The notes under the pieces are model-generated. The model saw only the letters and a list, made by a program, of their open reading frames with translations, had not been told where the DNA came from and ran no database searches. Positions 9,232 through 17,634 of a stretch of DNA of 64,000 nucleotides are shown one piece after another. Location: positions 21,263 through 85,262 of the forward strand of contig NZ_WQNE01000035.1 of assembly GCF_009759665.1 (NCBI RefSeq). The letters run 5' to 3'. The stretch is from Bradyrhizobium cajani (GTDB taxonomy: Bacteria; Pseudomonadota; Alphaproteobacteria; Rhizobiales; Xanthobacteraceae). A program made the translations under genes and the position numbers. Position 1 is the first letter of the stretch. Every line of letters starts with the position of its first letter.

Positions 9232-10665
9232 TTACGCGCTCGCCTGAGTCACGAACTTGGTGTTGAGGTAACCCTCGATCGCCTCGAGGCCGCCCTCGGA
9301 GCCGTAGCCGGAATCCTTGATGCCGCCGAACGGCACTTCCGGCAGCGCAAGACCGTGATGGTTGATCGAGACCATGCCGCTCTCGACGTCGGCGCCGATC
9401 GCCTGCATCGTCTTGGTCGACGTCGTGTAGGCATAGGCTGCGAGGCCATAAGGCAGACGGTTCGCTTCCGCCACCACCTCGTCATAGCTGCGGAATGACG
9501 TGATCGGCGCCAGCGGGCCGAACGGCTCCTCGTTCATGATGCGGGCATCGCGGGGCACGTCGGTGAGCACGGTCGGCTCGAAGAAGAAGCCTTCATTGCC
9601 GATGCGCTTGCCGCCGGTGCGCACCGTGGCGCCGCGCTGGACCGCGTCGGAGACAAGTCCCTCCATGGCGTCGACACGGCGCGGGTTCGCCAACGGACCC
9701 ATGCGGGTGTCCTTGTCGAGACCGTTGCCGACCTTGAGGCTCTTGGCGGCCGCCACGAACTTGTCGACGAAGGGCTCGTAGACGCTTTCATGCACGAGGA
9801 AGCGCGTCGGCGAGACGCAGACCTGGCCGGCGTTGCGGAACTTGTTGGCCGACAGGACCTTCGCGGCATTGTCGAGATCGGCGTCGGCGAACACGATCGC
9901 CGGCGCATGGCCGCCGAGCTCCATGGTGACGCGCTTCATGTGCAGGCCGGCGAGCGCGGCGAGATGCTTGCCGACCGCAGTGGAGCCGGTGAAGCTGATC
10001 TTGCGGATGATCGGATGCGGAATGAGATATTCCGACACTTCCGACGGCACGCCGAACACCAATTGGACGACACCGGGGGGAATGCCCGCGTCGGCATAGG
10101 CGCGCACCAGCTCCATGCAGCTCGCCGGCGTCTCCTCCGGTCCCTTGACGATGATCGAGCAGCCCGCGGCGAGCGCGGCGGAGATCTTGCGCACGGCCTG
10201 GTTGATCGGGAAATTCCAGGGCGTGAACGCGGCGACCGGGCCGACCGGCTCCTTGGTCACGAGCTGGGAGACGTTGCCCATCCGCGGCGGCACGATGCGG
10301 CCATAGGCGCGGCGGGCTTCTTCAGAGAACCAGTCGATGAGGTCGCCGGCCAGCATGGTCTCGCCTTGTGCTTCCACGACCGGCTTGCCCTGCTCCATGG
10401 TCATCACAGGCGCGATCTCGGCGGCGCGCGAGCGGATGATGTCGGCCGCTTTCCGCATCAGCTTGTAGCGGTCGAACGGCGAGGTCTTGCGCCAGACTTC
10501 GAAGCCGGCCTTGGCAGCCTCCAGCGCGCGGTCGAGGTCTGCGCGCGAGGCGTGCGGGGTCTTGCCGATCGGCTGGCCGGTGGCGGGATTGAGGATGTCC
10601 TCCGATTTGCCGGAAGTGCCGTCGGTCCACTCGCCGGCGATGAACATCTGAACTTTCGGATACAT
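9232..10665 (-). CDS. NAD(P)-dependent aldehyde dehydrogenase, succinate-semialdehyde dehydrogenase-like
   Basis: The ATG at 10665 follows AGGAGG at ideal spacing, giving 477 residues. The protein oxidises an aldehyde to the carboxylic acid with NAD or NADP. Family landmarks are the PWNFPINQ motif, the SFTGSTAVGK cofactor loop, the catalytic base Glu in MELGGHAPAIVF, the nucleophile Cys in FRNAGQVCVSPTRF and the late EEPFGPLAPI motif. It resembles GabD and class 3 succinate-semialdehyde dehydrogenases, but specificity is uncertain. With the GMC oxidoreductase gene directly upstream it could complete an alcohol to aldehyde to acid sequence. Confidence 0.88.
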   Translation of the reverse strand: MYPKVQMFIAGEWTDGTSGKSEDILNPATGQPIGKTPHASRADLDRALEAAKAGFEVWRKTSPFDRYKLMRKAADIIRSRAAEIAPVMTMEQGKPVVEAQGETMLAGDLIDWFSEEARRAYGRIVPPRMGNVSQLVTKEPVGPVAAFTPWNFPINQAVRKISAALAAGCSIIVKGPEETPASCMELVRAYADAGIPPGVVQLVFGVPSEVSEYLIPHPIIRKISFTGSTAVGKHLAALAGLHMKRVTMELGGHAPAIVFADADLDNAAKVLSANKFRNAGQVCVSPTRFLVHESVYEPFVDKFVAAAKSLKVGNGLDKDTRMGPLANPRRVDAMEGLVSDAVQRGATVRTGGKRIGNEGFFFEPTVLTDVPRDARIMNEEPFGPLAPITSFRSYDEVVAEANRLPYGLAAYAYTTSTKTMQAIGADVESGMVSINHHGLALPEVPFGGIKDSGYGSEGGLEAIEGYLNTKFVTQASA

Positions 10666-10764
10666 CCGTGCTGCCTCCTGCATGACTTTCGGTCGCGGCG
10701 GGATCGACGCCCGCCATTTCAAGCCGGGGCAGAGCTACACTGAAAGCCGGCCGGCGAAAAGGGA

Positions 10765-12462
10765 TCAATGATGCCGCAGCAATGCATCGCTGATCTTCTC
10801 GGCCGCCATGATCACGGGGATGTTGGTGTTGGCCGTCGGCAGTCGCGGCATGATCGAGGCGTCCGCCACGAAGATGTTATCGCTGCCGATCACCCTGCCC
10901 CCGGGATCGACCACCGCCATTGGATCGACGGGATCGCCCATGCGGCAGGTGCCCACGGGGTGCCAGACGCCGAACACGCTCTGCCGCACGAAGGCCTCCA
11001 GCGCGCGGTCGTCCGCGAGCGTCGCCTGGAAGGCCGTGCCGTTCAGCAGCACCAGGCGGATCAGGAGCTGCCGCAGGCCCGCAGGCACGTCGAGCATCGG
11101 GCCGAGGACGGAGGCGATGATGCGGTTCGCCGTGCTATATCGGCTCAGCCGCTTGATGCGCGGAGAATAGGAGGCCGGAAAGAAATCACCGGACTCGGCA
11201 TTGAGCGCGGGATGAACGACGAGCCTCGCCAGTAGCCGGACGGACGCAACCAGCCGTTCGAGATCGCGCGGATCGGACAGCAGGTTGAAATCGACGACCG
11301 GATAGGCCTTCGGATCGCGCGCCGCCAGCGTGAGCGTGCCGCTCGAATACGGCCGGTTGCACCAGAGGAAATAGAGGCCGAGCCGCGTGCCCAGCGCATG
11401 CCAGCCACCGCGGGCCGAGGCCGTGATGTACATGTCCGAGATATCGCAGCCCGGACGTCCCGATGAGAAACGGAGCGCCGCGAAGTTGGGACGCCGCCGG
11501 GCCAGCGGCAGTCGCAGCCGGCGCGGCAGATATTGGCAGAAGGTCAGCGCGGGGTGATCGCGCAGATTGCTGCCGACGCCGGGACGATCGATGTTGACCG
11601 GGATGCCCAGCGCTTGCAGCGCCGAAGCCGGCCCGATGCCCGCCCGCATTAGGATCGCCGGCGATTGCAGCGCGCCTGCGGTGAGGATCACGCGGCCGGC
11701 GCCGACCGTGACCCGCTGGCCCCCACGAGCCACGACGACGCCCGTCGCGTGGCGACCGTCGACCTGAAGCTGCTCGACCTCGCTGTCGGCCCAGATGATC
11801 AAGTTCGGCCGCGCCCGCGTCGCCGCGTCGAGATAGCCGGCAGCGGTCGAGACGCGGCGGTCGTTACGGTTGGAAAAGGCGGGCGGGAAAATGCCGTCCT
11901 CGAATTCGGCATTCTGGTCCTTGCGGAACGGCAAGCCGGTTGCGGACAAGGCCTCGCCCACGGCGCGGCCGAACGGCGGCATTGCTTCGCGCGCGATGCG
12001 GCGGATCGGGATCGGACCGCGCGTGCCGTGCAGCGGACCGTCGAAATCAAGGTCGGTCTCGAGCTTGAGAAAATATGGCAGCACATCCGCCCAGCCCCAG
12101 CCGTGTGCGCCGAGATCGCGCCATTCGTCATAATCGCGCGGCAGGCCACGATTGGCCGACTGCACGTTGATGCTGGAGCCGCCGCCCATCACCCGGCCCT
12201 GCTCGTAGGCACGAACGACCGATCTGCCCTCGGCGTTGTGGCCGGCCGCAGCCGAGAGTCCCGGCCAGATGTATCTGTCGCCGAAGAACAGCGGCATCGG
12301 ATAGCTGTCGAGGATTTCGGGCGGCGTCGCGTCCGGCGGCGTGTCGATCCCGGCCTCGATCAGGAGAACACGGCGGCGCGCGTCGGCGGAAAGACGGTTG
12401 GCGAGCACGCAGCCCGCCGATCCGCCGCCGACGATCACGTCGTCGAAATGCAGCTCATCCAT
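10765..12462 (-). CDS. GMC-family FAD-dependent oxidoreductase (choline/alcohol dehydrogenase-like)
   Basis: A 565-residue flavoprotein. The N-terminus has the FAD-binding GGGSAGCVLANRLS loop and the acidic end of the second strand in VLLIEAG. GMC signature 1 is near RVMGGGSSINVQSANRG and signature 2 near GALQSPAILMRAGIGP. The C-terminal catalytic histidine region is GVWHPVGTCRMG, followed by the FAD-contacting VADASIMPRLPTANTNIP segment. Members oxidise primary or secondary alcohols, choline or sugars. It lies between the MFS transporter and aldehyde dehydrogenase genes, all on the minus strand, and probably supplies the aldehyde substrate of the latter. Confidence 0.87.
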   Translation of the reverse strand: MDELHFDDVIVGGGSAGCVLANRLSADARRRVLLIEAGIDTPPDATPPEILDSYPMPLFFGDRYIWPGLSAAAGHNAEGRSVVRAYEQGRVMGGGSSINVQSANRGLPRDYDEWRDLGAHGWGWADVLPYFLKLETDLDFDGPLHGTRGPIPIRRIAREAMPPFGRAVGEALSATGLPFRKDQNAEFEDGIFPPAFSNRNDRRVSTAAGYLDAATRARPNLIIWADSEVEQLQVDGRHATGVVVARGGQRVTVGAGRVILTAGALQSPAILMRAGIGPASALQALGIPVNIDRPGVGSNLRDHPALTFCQYLPRRLRLPLARRRPNFAALRFSSGRPGCDISDMYITASARGGWHALGTRLGLYFLWCNRPYSSGTLTLAARDPKAYPVVDFNLLSDPRDLERLVASVRLLARLVVHPALNAESGDFFPASYSPRIKRLSRYSTANRIIASVLGPMLDVPAGLRQLLIRLVLLNGTAFQATLADDRALEAFVRQSVFGVWHPVGTCRMGDPVDPMAVVDPGGRVIGSDNIFVADASIMPRLPTANTNIPVIMAAEKISDALLRHH

Positions 12463-12522
12463 TCCAGTCTCGTCGTGTGGTGAGCCGGTGCGGCCGCGAG
12501 TGCAGCCGCGCCGGTCTTCTGC

Positions 12523-13854
12523 TTAGCGGAAATTGCCCTTGGTCTCGGGGATCACGATCGCCCCGATCAGGTAGACCACGAACACACCGACCGCGAACCA
12601 GGCCAGCGACATCGGGATCTCCGCGGGGCTGCCGCTCACCAGCGAGACGAAGGTCGGCATCATGCCGCCCAGCGCAAAGCCGATGTTCCAGGACAGGCCC
12701 GTGCCGCTCGCCCGTAGCGCGGTCGGAAAACGCTCGTTCAGGAAGATCAGCACCGGCGCATAGCCGGCATTGCCGATGAAGGCGATGGCGAGCGCATAGA
12801 GCGTGATCTGCGTCGTGTCCTTGGTGGCCGCGAGATTCAGATAACACAGCGGCAGCAGCACCGCCGCGCAGACGCCGATCAGCAGGAACGTCTTCTTGCG
12901 GCCGATGCGGTCGCTGAGTGCGCCGATCAGCACGGCGGAGAAGAAAGCCGACACGCTCGCGCCCATCAGGATCAGCGACGAGGTCTGGTTCGGCACTGCG
13001 TTGATCACCTTCAGGAAGCTCGGCAGATAGCCCGAGGTCAGGTAGTAACCGGCGCCGCCGCCGAAGGTGATGAGCAGATTGACCAGCAAGACGCCGCGAT
13101 ACTCGCCCGAGAACACGTCCTTGACCGGCGATTTCGACACCTTCGCCTGCTTGTTGCCCTGCTGGCGCTTGAGCTCCTTGAAATACGGCGATTCCTCGAG
13201 GTTCCGGAAGATGAACCAGCCGAGCAGCGAGCTCAGCAGCCCCGAGAAGAACATGAAGCGCCAGCCCCACACGGCGAAGGCATCGCCGGGGAAGACCGAG
13301 GACGTGATCAGGAAGACGAAGGACGCGAGCAATGCGCCGATGCCGGCGCCGCCGCCGCCGACCAGGCCGGACATCGCCCCGCGCCATTGCGCCGGCACCG
13401 ATTCCGTCCCGATCGTATGGGTCGAGGCCACGACGCCGCCGACGAACACGCCCTGCACCAGACGCAGGATCAGGAAGATGATCGGCGCGATGATTCCGAC
13501 CTGCGCGATGGTCGGCAGCAGGCCGAAGGCCGCCGTGCTGAGGCCGACGCCGACAATGGCGATCAGCATCGCCTGCTTGCGCCCGTGCACGTCGGCATAG
13601 TGTCCAAACACCGCCGAGCCGAGCGGCCGCATCAGGAGCGTGACGGCGAACGAGCCGTACACTGCGGCGAGCGACAGCGCTGCATTGCTCGACGGAAAGA
13701 ACAGCGCGCCGACGACCGGCGCCACGTAGAGCAGAATGAACAGATCAAACAGATCGAGCGCCCATCCGAGCACCGATGCGATGATCGCGTTGACCATCTG
13801 CTTGTTATCGGCCGATGCTTGCGCACCCGCGACCGGCATATCCATCTCAGCCAT
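12523..13854 (-). CDS. MFS transporter, metabolite:proton symporter type
   Basis: A 443-residue membrane protein with about twelve hydrophobic segments. The loop between the second and third segments has GHYADVHGRKQAM, and its repeat in the second half is GALSDRIGRKKTF; both match the MFS G-x-x-x-D-R/H-x-G-R-K/R motif. A hydrophilic central loop (residues about 240-255) separates the two six-helix halves. The layout suits the metabolite:H+ symporter branch (ShiA, KgtP and PcaK-like carriers), which often import aromatic or dicarboxylic acids. It is embedded in the catabolic gene set and could be a second uptake route beside the ABC importer. Confidence 0.87.
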   Translation of the reverse strand: MAEMDMPVAGAQASADNKQMVNAIIASVLGWALDLFDLFILLYVAPVVGALFFPSSNAALSLAAVYGSFAVTLLMRPLGSAVFGHYADVHGRKQAMLIAIVGVGLSTAAFGLLPTIAQVGIIAPIIFLILRLVQGVFVGGVVASTHTIGTESVPAQWRGAMSGLVGGGGAGIGALLASFVFLITSSVFPGDAFAVWGWRFMFFSGLLSSLLGWFIFRNLEESPYFKELKRQQGNKQAKVSKSPVKDVFSGEYRGVLLVNLLITFGGGAGYYLTSGYLPSFLKVINAVPNQTSSLILMGASVSAFFSAVLIGALSDRIGRKKTFLLIGVCAAVLLPLCYLNLAATKDTTQITLYALAIAFIGNAGYAPVLIFLNERFPTALRASGTGLSWNIGFALGGMMPTFVSLVSGSPAEIPMSLAWFAVGVFVVYLIGAIVIPETKGNFR

Positions 13855-13930
13855 TTTGTTTTACCTCCCCCGTTTGAGTAGCGCCGCGGTCCGCGCCATT
13901 GCGAACCGCGGCAGTTCGTTGCATCGCGTA

Positions 13931-14737
13931 TCAGCGGCCGACGAATTTCGGCGGACGCTTGGCATTGAAGGCTTCGACGCCTTCCTTGAAATCGTCCGAC
14001 TGGCGCAGGCGGCTGTAGCAGTGACCTTCCAGCTCGATGGCGATGGCGAGCGTCGAGTCCTCGGTGTCGTTGAGGAGCTTCTTGGCGGTACGCTGCGCCA
14101 GCGGCGAGAAGGAGCGGAGCTCGTCCACGAGCTTGTCGGTCGCCTTCTCCAGCTCGGCGTCGGGCACGCATTCGGTGGCGATGCCCCAATCCAGCGCCTG
14201 CTTCGCCGAGATGCGCTTCGACCGCATCACGATGTCCTTGGTGCGGGTGATGCCGACCATCTTCTGGAGGCGCGCAGAGCCGCCCGAGCCCGGGATCTGG
14301 CCGAGCTTCTGCTCCGGCAGCGCGTACTGCGTGGTCTCCGAGGCGATGCGGAAGTCGCAGGCGAGCGACAGTTCGAAGCCGACGCCGAAGCAATAGCCGC
14401 GGTTGGCGACGATCACCGGCTTGGCGCAGCGCGCTGGTGCCGCGATGTTCCAGGCGAGCTTGGAGACGTGCTCGGGACTCGCCTCCATGAAGCCGCCGAT
14501 ATTGCCGCCGCTGGAGAAATGCTCGCCCTCGGCGCGCAGCACGATGATGCGGACGCGCGGATCCTCGTCCAGCGTCTCGAAGGTGAGCCGGAGCTGGTCG
14601 CGCTGCGGCATCGCCACGACGTTGTAGGGCGGACGGCCCAGGATGATGTCGGCCCGCTCATGCGCCTCGTCGATCTCGACCTTGAACCCGTCGAGCTTGG
14701 CGAGCCGGGGATCGGCAAATGTATAAGGTGACGGCAT
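13931..14737 (-). CDS. Enoyl-CoA hydratase/isomerase family protein
   Basis: The start at ATG 14737 follows AGAAGGAAACGAAA, and the protein then begins MPSPYTFADP; the open frame extends further upstream without family similarity. At 268 residues it has the usual crotonase length. The oxyanion-hole segments are EGEHFSSGGNIGGF and NRGYCFGVGFELSLACD, and ALPEQKLGQIPGSGGSARLQ carries the usual catalytic-acid region. Crotonase enzymes hydrate, isomerise or cleave acyl-CoA thioesters. The acyl-CoA ligase gene lies 29 bases upstream, so it probably acts on the thioester that ligase makes. The exact reaction is not known. Confidence 0.88.
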   Translation of the reverse strand: MPSPYTFADPRLAKLDGFKVEIDEAHERADIILGRPPYNVVAMPQRDQLRLTFETLDEDPRVRIIVLRAEGEHFSSGGNIGGFMEASPEHVSKLAWNIAAPARCAKPVIVANRGYCFGVGFELSLACDFRIASETTQYALPEQKLGQIPGSGGSARLQKMVGITRTKDIVMRSKRISAKQALDWGIATECVPDAELEKATDKLVDELRSFSPLAQRTAKKLLNDTEDSTLAIAIELEGHCYSRLRQSDDFKEGVEAFNAKRPPKFVGR

Positions 14738-14766
14738 TTTCGTTTCCTTCTGTTGATGCGTGATGA

Positions 14767-16311
14767 TCAGGCGGCGTCCGATGGCGGCAGGCGCTCGGCC
14801 TCGTATTCTCCGGCGACAAGCAATCGCCGCAGCAGCTTTCCGACCGGCGACTTTGGAATCGCGTCGACGAAGACGTAGCGGCGCGGCCGCTTGAAATTGG
14901 CAAGGCCGGACGTGCGGCAGAACTGCTCCAGCTCTGCTTCCGAGACGGGGCGGTTGCGCTTGACGAAGGCGGCGACGACCTTGCCCCACTTCTCATCGGC
15001 GATTCCGACCACCGCGACCTCGTCGACGGCGGGATGCAGCGACAAGCAGCTCTCGATCTCGACCGGCGAGACGTTCTCGCCGCCGGTGATGATCATGTCG
15101 TCGACACGGCCGGTGACGAACAGGTCGCCGGCGGGATCAATGAGGCCGGTGTCGCCGGTGAAATACCAGCCTTCGCGGAGCGACTTGGCGTCGGCCTCGG
15201 GGCGACGCCAGTAGCCTTCGAATGCCTCGTCGCCGGCAAGCGTTGCGATGATCTCGCCCTCCTCACCGACCGCGGCAAGCTCTGCAACCGAACGTGCGCC
15301 GATGCGCACGACCTTGACGTGCTGATTCAGGCCCGCCTTGCCGGCCGAGCCGGGTTTTGCTGCGGCGTTCTGGTCGATCGTGAAGGTGTAGATCTCCGAG
15401 CTGCCGTAATGATTGACGAACAGCTCCGGCTTGAACGCCTCGTTCAGCTTCTTCAGCAAGCCGTCGGTCATCGACGCGCCGGCGAAGCCGAGCTTGCGCA
15501 CGCTGGAGACGTTGGTCGCGGCGAAGTCTTCGTGATGGACGAGATCGTGATAGAGCGTCGGCACCAGATAGAGGTTGGTGATCTCCTCCTTCGCGATCAG
15601 CGCCAGCGCCTGGCGGCTGTCATAGCGCGGCAGGCAGATGAAGCTGCCGCCGATCAGCGACATCGCGAGCAGCGAACGAACGCCCATGGTGTGATAGAGC
15701 GGCATCACGCCAAGCGTGCGCTCGCCGCGGCCATAGAGGTTCTGCGCGACGTGAGCGACCGCGGCCGCCCGCTCGGCGCGATGCCGCCGCGGCACGCCCT
15801 TCGGCCGCGAGGTCGTGCCGGACGTATAGAGCATGATCGACCAGGCATCGGCGCCGACGCGCGGCTCGGCATCCGGCGCAGTGTCCTTGATCAGATCGGC
15901 AAAGCCGGTCGCCTCGCCTGCTCCGGGATCGAGCGATACCCGCACCAACCTGCCGGCGTGCGCGGAGCCCTGCACCGCTTCGGCCGAGATATCCTGGTAG
16001 AAGACCGCGCAGGCTTCGGCGTTCTCGATGCAGTAATCGAGCTCGTCCGCCTTGGCGCGCCAGTTGATCGGCGTGATGACGAGACCTGCGAACTGGCAGG
16101 CCCAATGCAGCGTCGCGGCTTCCCAGCGGTTCTGCAACAGCGTGACGACGTGATCGCCGGGCTTCAGGCCAAGGCGGTCGAGCGACGCCACCAGCGCCGA
16201 GATTTTCTCATACCATTGCCGGTAGGTCAGGCGGAGATCGCCATCGACCAGTGCGATTGTCTGGGGATCGCGCGCGGCGCTGGCAATGAAGCTGCTGGCG
16301 AGATCAAGCAT
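14767..16311 (-). CDS. AMP-forming acyl-CoA ligase (ANL superfamily)
   Basis: The ATG at 16311 overlaps the end of the small hydroxylase subunit gene by eight bases, giving 514 residues that begin MLDLASSFIASAARDPQTIA. ANL motifs appear in order: the P-loop-like MLYTSGTTSRPKGV, the adenine-binding NHYGSSEIYTFT, the GWYFTGDTG hinge region with GRVDDMIITGGENVSP, and a late catalytic lysine in PKSPVGKLLRR. The enzyme activates a carboxylic acid to the CoA thioester via an acyl-adenylate. Context suggests an aromatic or medium-chain acid formed by the neighbouring oxidative enzymes. Confidence 0.89.
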   Translation of the reverse strand: MLDLASSFIASAARDPQTIALVDGDLRLTYRQWYEKISALVASLDRLGLKPGDHVVTLLQNRWEAATLHWACQFAGLVITPINWRAKADELDYCIENAEACAVFYQDISAEAVQGSAHAGRLVRVSLDPGAGEATGFADLIKDTAPDAEPRVGADAWSIMLYTSGTTSRPKGVPRRHRAERAAAVAHVAQNLYGRGERTLGVMPLYHTMGVRSLLAMSLIGGSFICLPRYDSRQALALIAKEEITNLYLVPTLYHDLVHHEDFAATNVSSVRKLGFAGASMTDGLLKKLNEAFKPELFVNHYGSSEIYTFTIDQNAAAKPGSAGKAGLNQHVKVVRIGARSVAELAAVGEEGEIIATLAGDEAFEGYWRRPEADAKSLREGWYFTGDTGLIDPAGDLFVTGRVDDMIITGGENVSPVEIESCLSLHPAVDEVAVVGIADEKWGKVVAAFVKRNRPVSEAELEQFCRTSGLANFKRPRRYVFVDAIPKSPVGKLLRRLLVAGEYEAERLPPSDAA

Positions 16312-16822
16312 CTGACGTCTCTTTTGTGGGTGAAGCGAGCTGGGCGGCGGCTTCGAGCGCCGCCTGGATGATCGGGGTGTAGCCCGTGCAGCGGCACAGA
16401 TGCCCGCTGAGGAGATCGCGGATCCCCGCCTCGGTCGGTGCCGGGTTCTCACCGAGATAGTGGTCAAGCGACATCAGGATGCCGGCGGTGCAGAAGCCGC
16501 ACTGGAGCGCGTGATTGCGACGGAACGCCTGCTGCAGCACGCCGAGCCTGTCGGCCGAGGGCGCGAGCCCTTCCACCGTCCTGATCTCGCAGCCATCGAC
16601 CTGCGCGGCGAGCGTGAGGCAGGACCGCGTCAGCATGCCGTCGACAATGACGGTGCAGGCGCCGCAGACGCCGTGCTCGCAACCGACATGGGTGCCGGTG
16701 GCGCCCAGTTGATGGCGCAGGAAATCGGAGAGCAGCATGCGCGGCTCGGCTTCCGCCTCGACGGGCTTGCCGTTGAGTGTGAAGCGGACGGCATGGCGCG
16801 CGTTGGAGTTAAGGCGGGTCAT
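16304..16822 (-). CDS. Molybdenum hydroxylase small subunit, [2Fe-2S] (CoxS-like)
   Basis: A 172-residue iron-sulfur subunit with both clusters of the xanthine dehydrogenase family. The plant-type ferredoxin motif is CEHGVCGACTV with a further Cys in LTRSC. The second, all-helical cluster is held by CGFC and CRC in LLSGHLCRCTGYTP. It passes electrons from the molybdenum site of the large subunit to the FAD subunit. Its ATG overlaps the stop of the FAD subunit gene by four bases. Confidence 0.95.
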   Translation of the reverse strand: MTRLNSNARHAVRFTLNGKPVEAEAEPRMLLSDFLRHQLGATGTHVGCEHGVCGACTVIVDGMLTRSCLTLAAQVDGCEIRTVEGLAPSADRLGVLQQAFRRNHALQCGFCTAGILMSLDHYLGENPAPTEAGIRDLLSGHLCRCTGYTPIIQAALEAAAQLASPTKETSDA

Positions 16823-17634
16823 TGCAGCACCTCGCCGATCAGATCGCGGCCGATCATCCGCACGAGGTCGCGGCGATAGCGCGCGGTGGCGTGGACGTCG
16901 TCGCGGGCGCCGAGCTCATAGGCAAAGGCGTTGAGGGCATCGTCGAGCGCAGTTCCATCGAGCCGCGGCCAGTCTCGCGCGGTCGGCACGTCGGCAACGC
17001 CGCCGACGGCGAGACGCACGCCGGATGACGTCTTCATCGCGGCGCAGGCGACGATGGCGAAATCGCCATGCCGGCGCGCGACCTCGCGGAACGCGAAGCG
17101 TCCGTCGCGGGCGATCGGCAGCGAAATGCCCTCGATCAGCTCGTCATCGGCACGCGCCGTCAGCATCATGCCGGCGAAAAAATCCTTGGCCGCAACGCGG
17201 CGACGGCGTTTGGCGCTGCGGAGCAGCACCTCGCCGCCGAGTGCGACCAGCGTCAGCGGCATCTCGGCGCTGGGATCGGCATGGGCGAGCGAGCCGCAGA
17301 CGGTGCCGCGGCTGCGGGTCTGCATGTGCCCGACCCAGGGCAGCGCCAGCGCCACCAGCGGCAGCGCCTCGGCAAGCGCCGGCCACGCCAACAATTCGGC
17401 CTGGCGCACGCTGGCGCCGATGACGACGGCATCCTTCTGCCGCTCGATCCGGCGCAGCTCCTTGATGCGCATGATGTCGACCAGGAGCTTCGGCTTGGCG
17501 AGGCGCATGTTCAGCATCGCCATCAGCGATTGCCCGCCGGCGAGTACGCGCGCGTCGCCGCCTTGCTGCGCGAGCGCTTCGAGCGCCTCGCTGGTCGTTG
17601 CGGCGCGGAGATAGTCGAATGCGGCGGGCTTCAT
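16819..17634 (-). CDS. Molybdenum hydroxylase medium subunit, FAD-binding (CoxM-like)
   Basis: A 271-residue FAD subunit with the two diphosphate-binding loops of the family: LAGGQSLMAMLNMRLAKP near residue 32 and GTVCGSLAHADPSAEMP near residue 110. It accepts electrons from the small subunit and hands them to an unknown acceptor. ATGA overlaps join it to both the large-subunit gene upstream and the small-subunit gene downstream, so the three subunits should be made in fixed ratio. Confidence 0.94.
   Translation of the reverse strand: MKPAAFDYLRAATTSEALEALAQQGGDARVLAGGQSLMAMLNMRLAKPKLLVDIMRIKELRRIERQKDAVVIGASVRQAELLAWPALAEALPLVALALPWVGHMQTRSRGTVCGSLAHADPSAEMPLTLVALGGEVLLRSAKRRRRVAAKDFFAGMMLTARADDELIEGISLPIARDGRFAFREVARRHGDFAIVACAAMKTSSGVRLAVGGVADVPTARDWPRLDGTALDDALNAFAYELGARDDVHATARYRRDLVRMIGRDLIGEVLQ

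Noticed and set aside
15034..16371. Plus-strand open frame of 445 codons opposite the acyl-CoA ligase gene
   Set aside because: It is the antisense of a gene with clear ANL motifs, its translation is rich in Arg, Gly, Ala and His without any domain, and long antisense frames are expected at this GC content.
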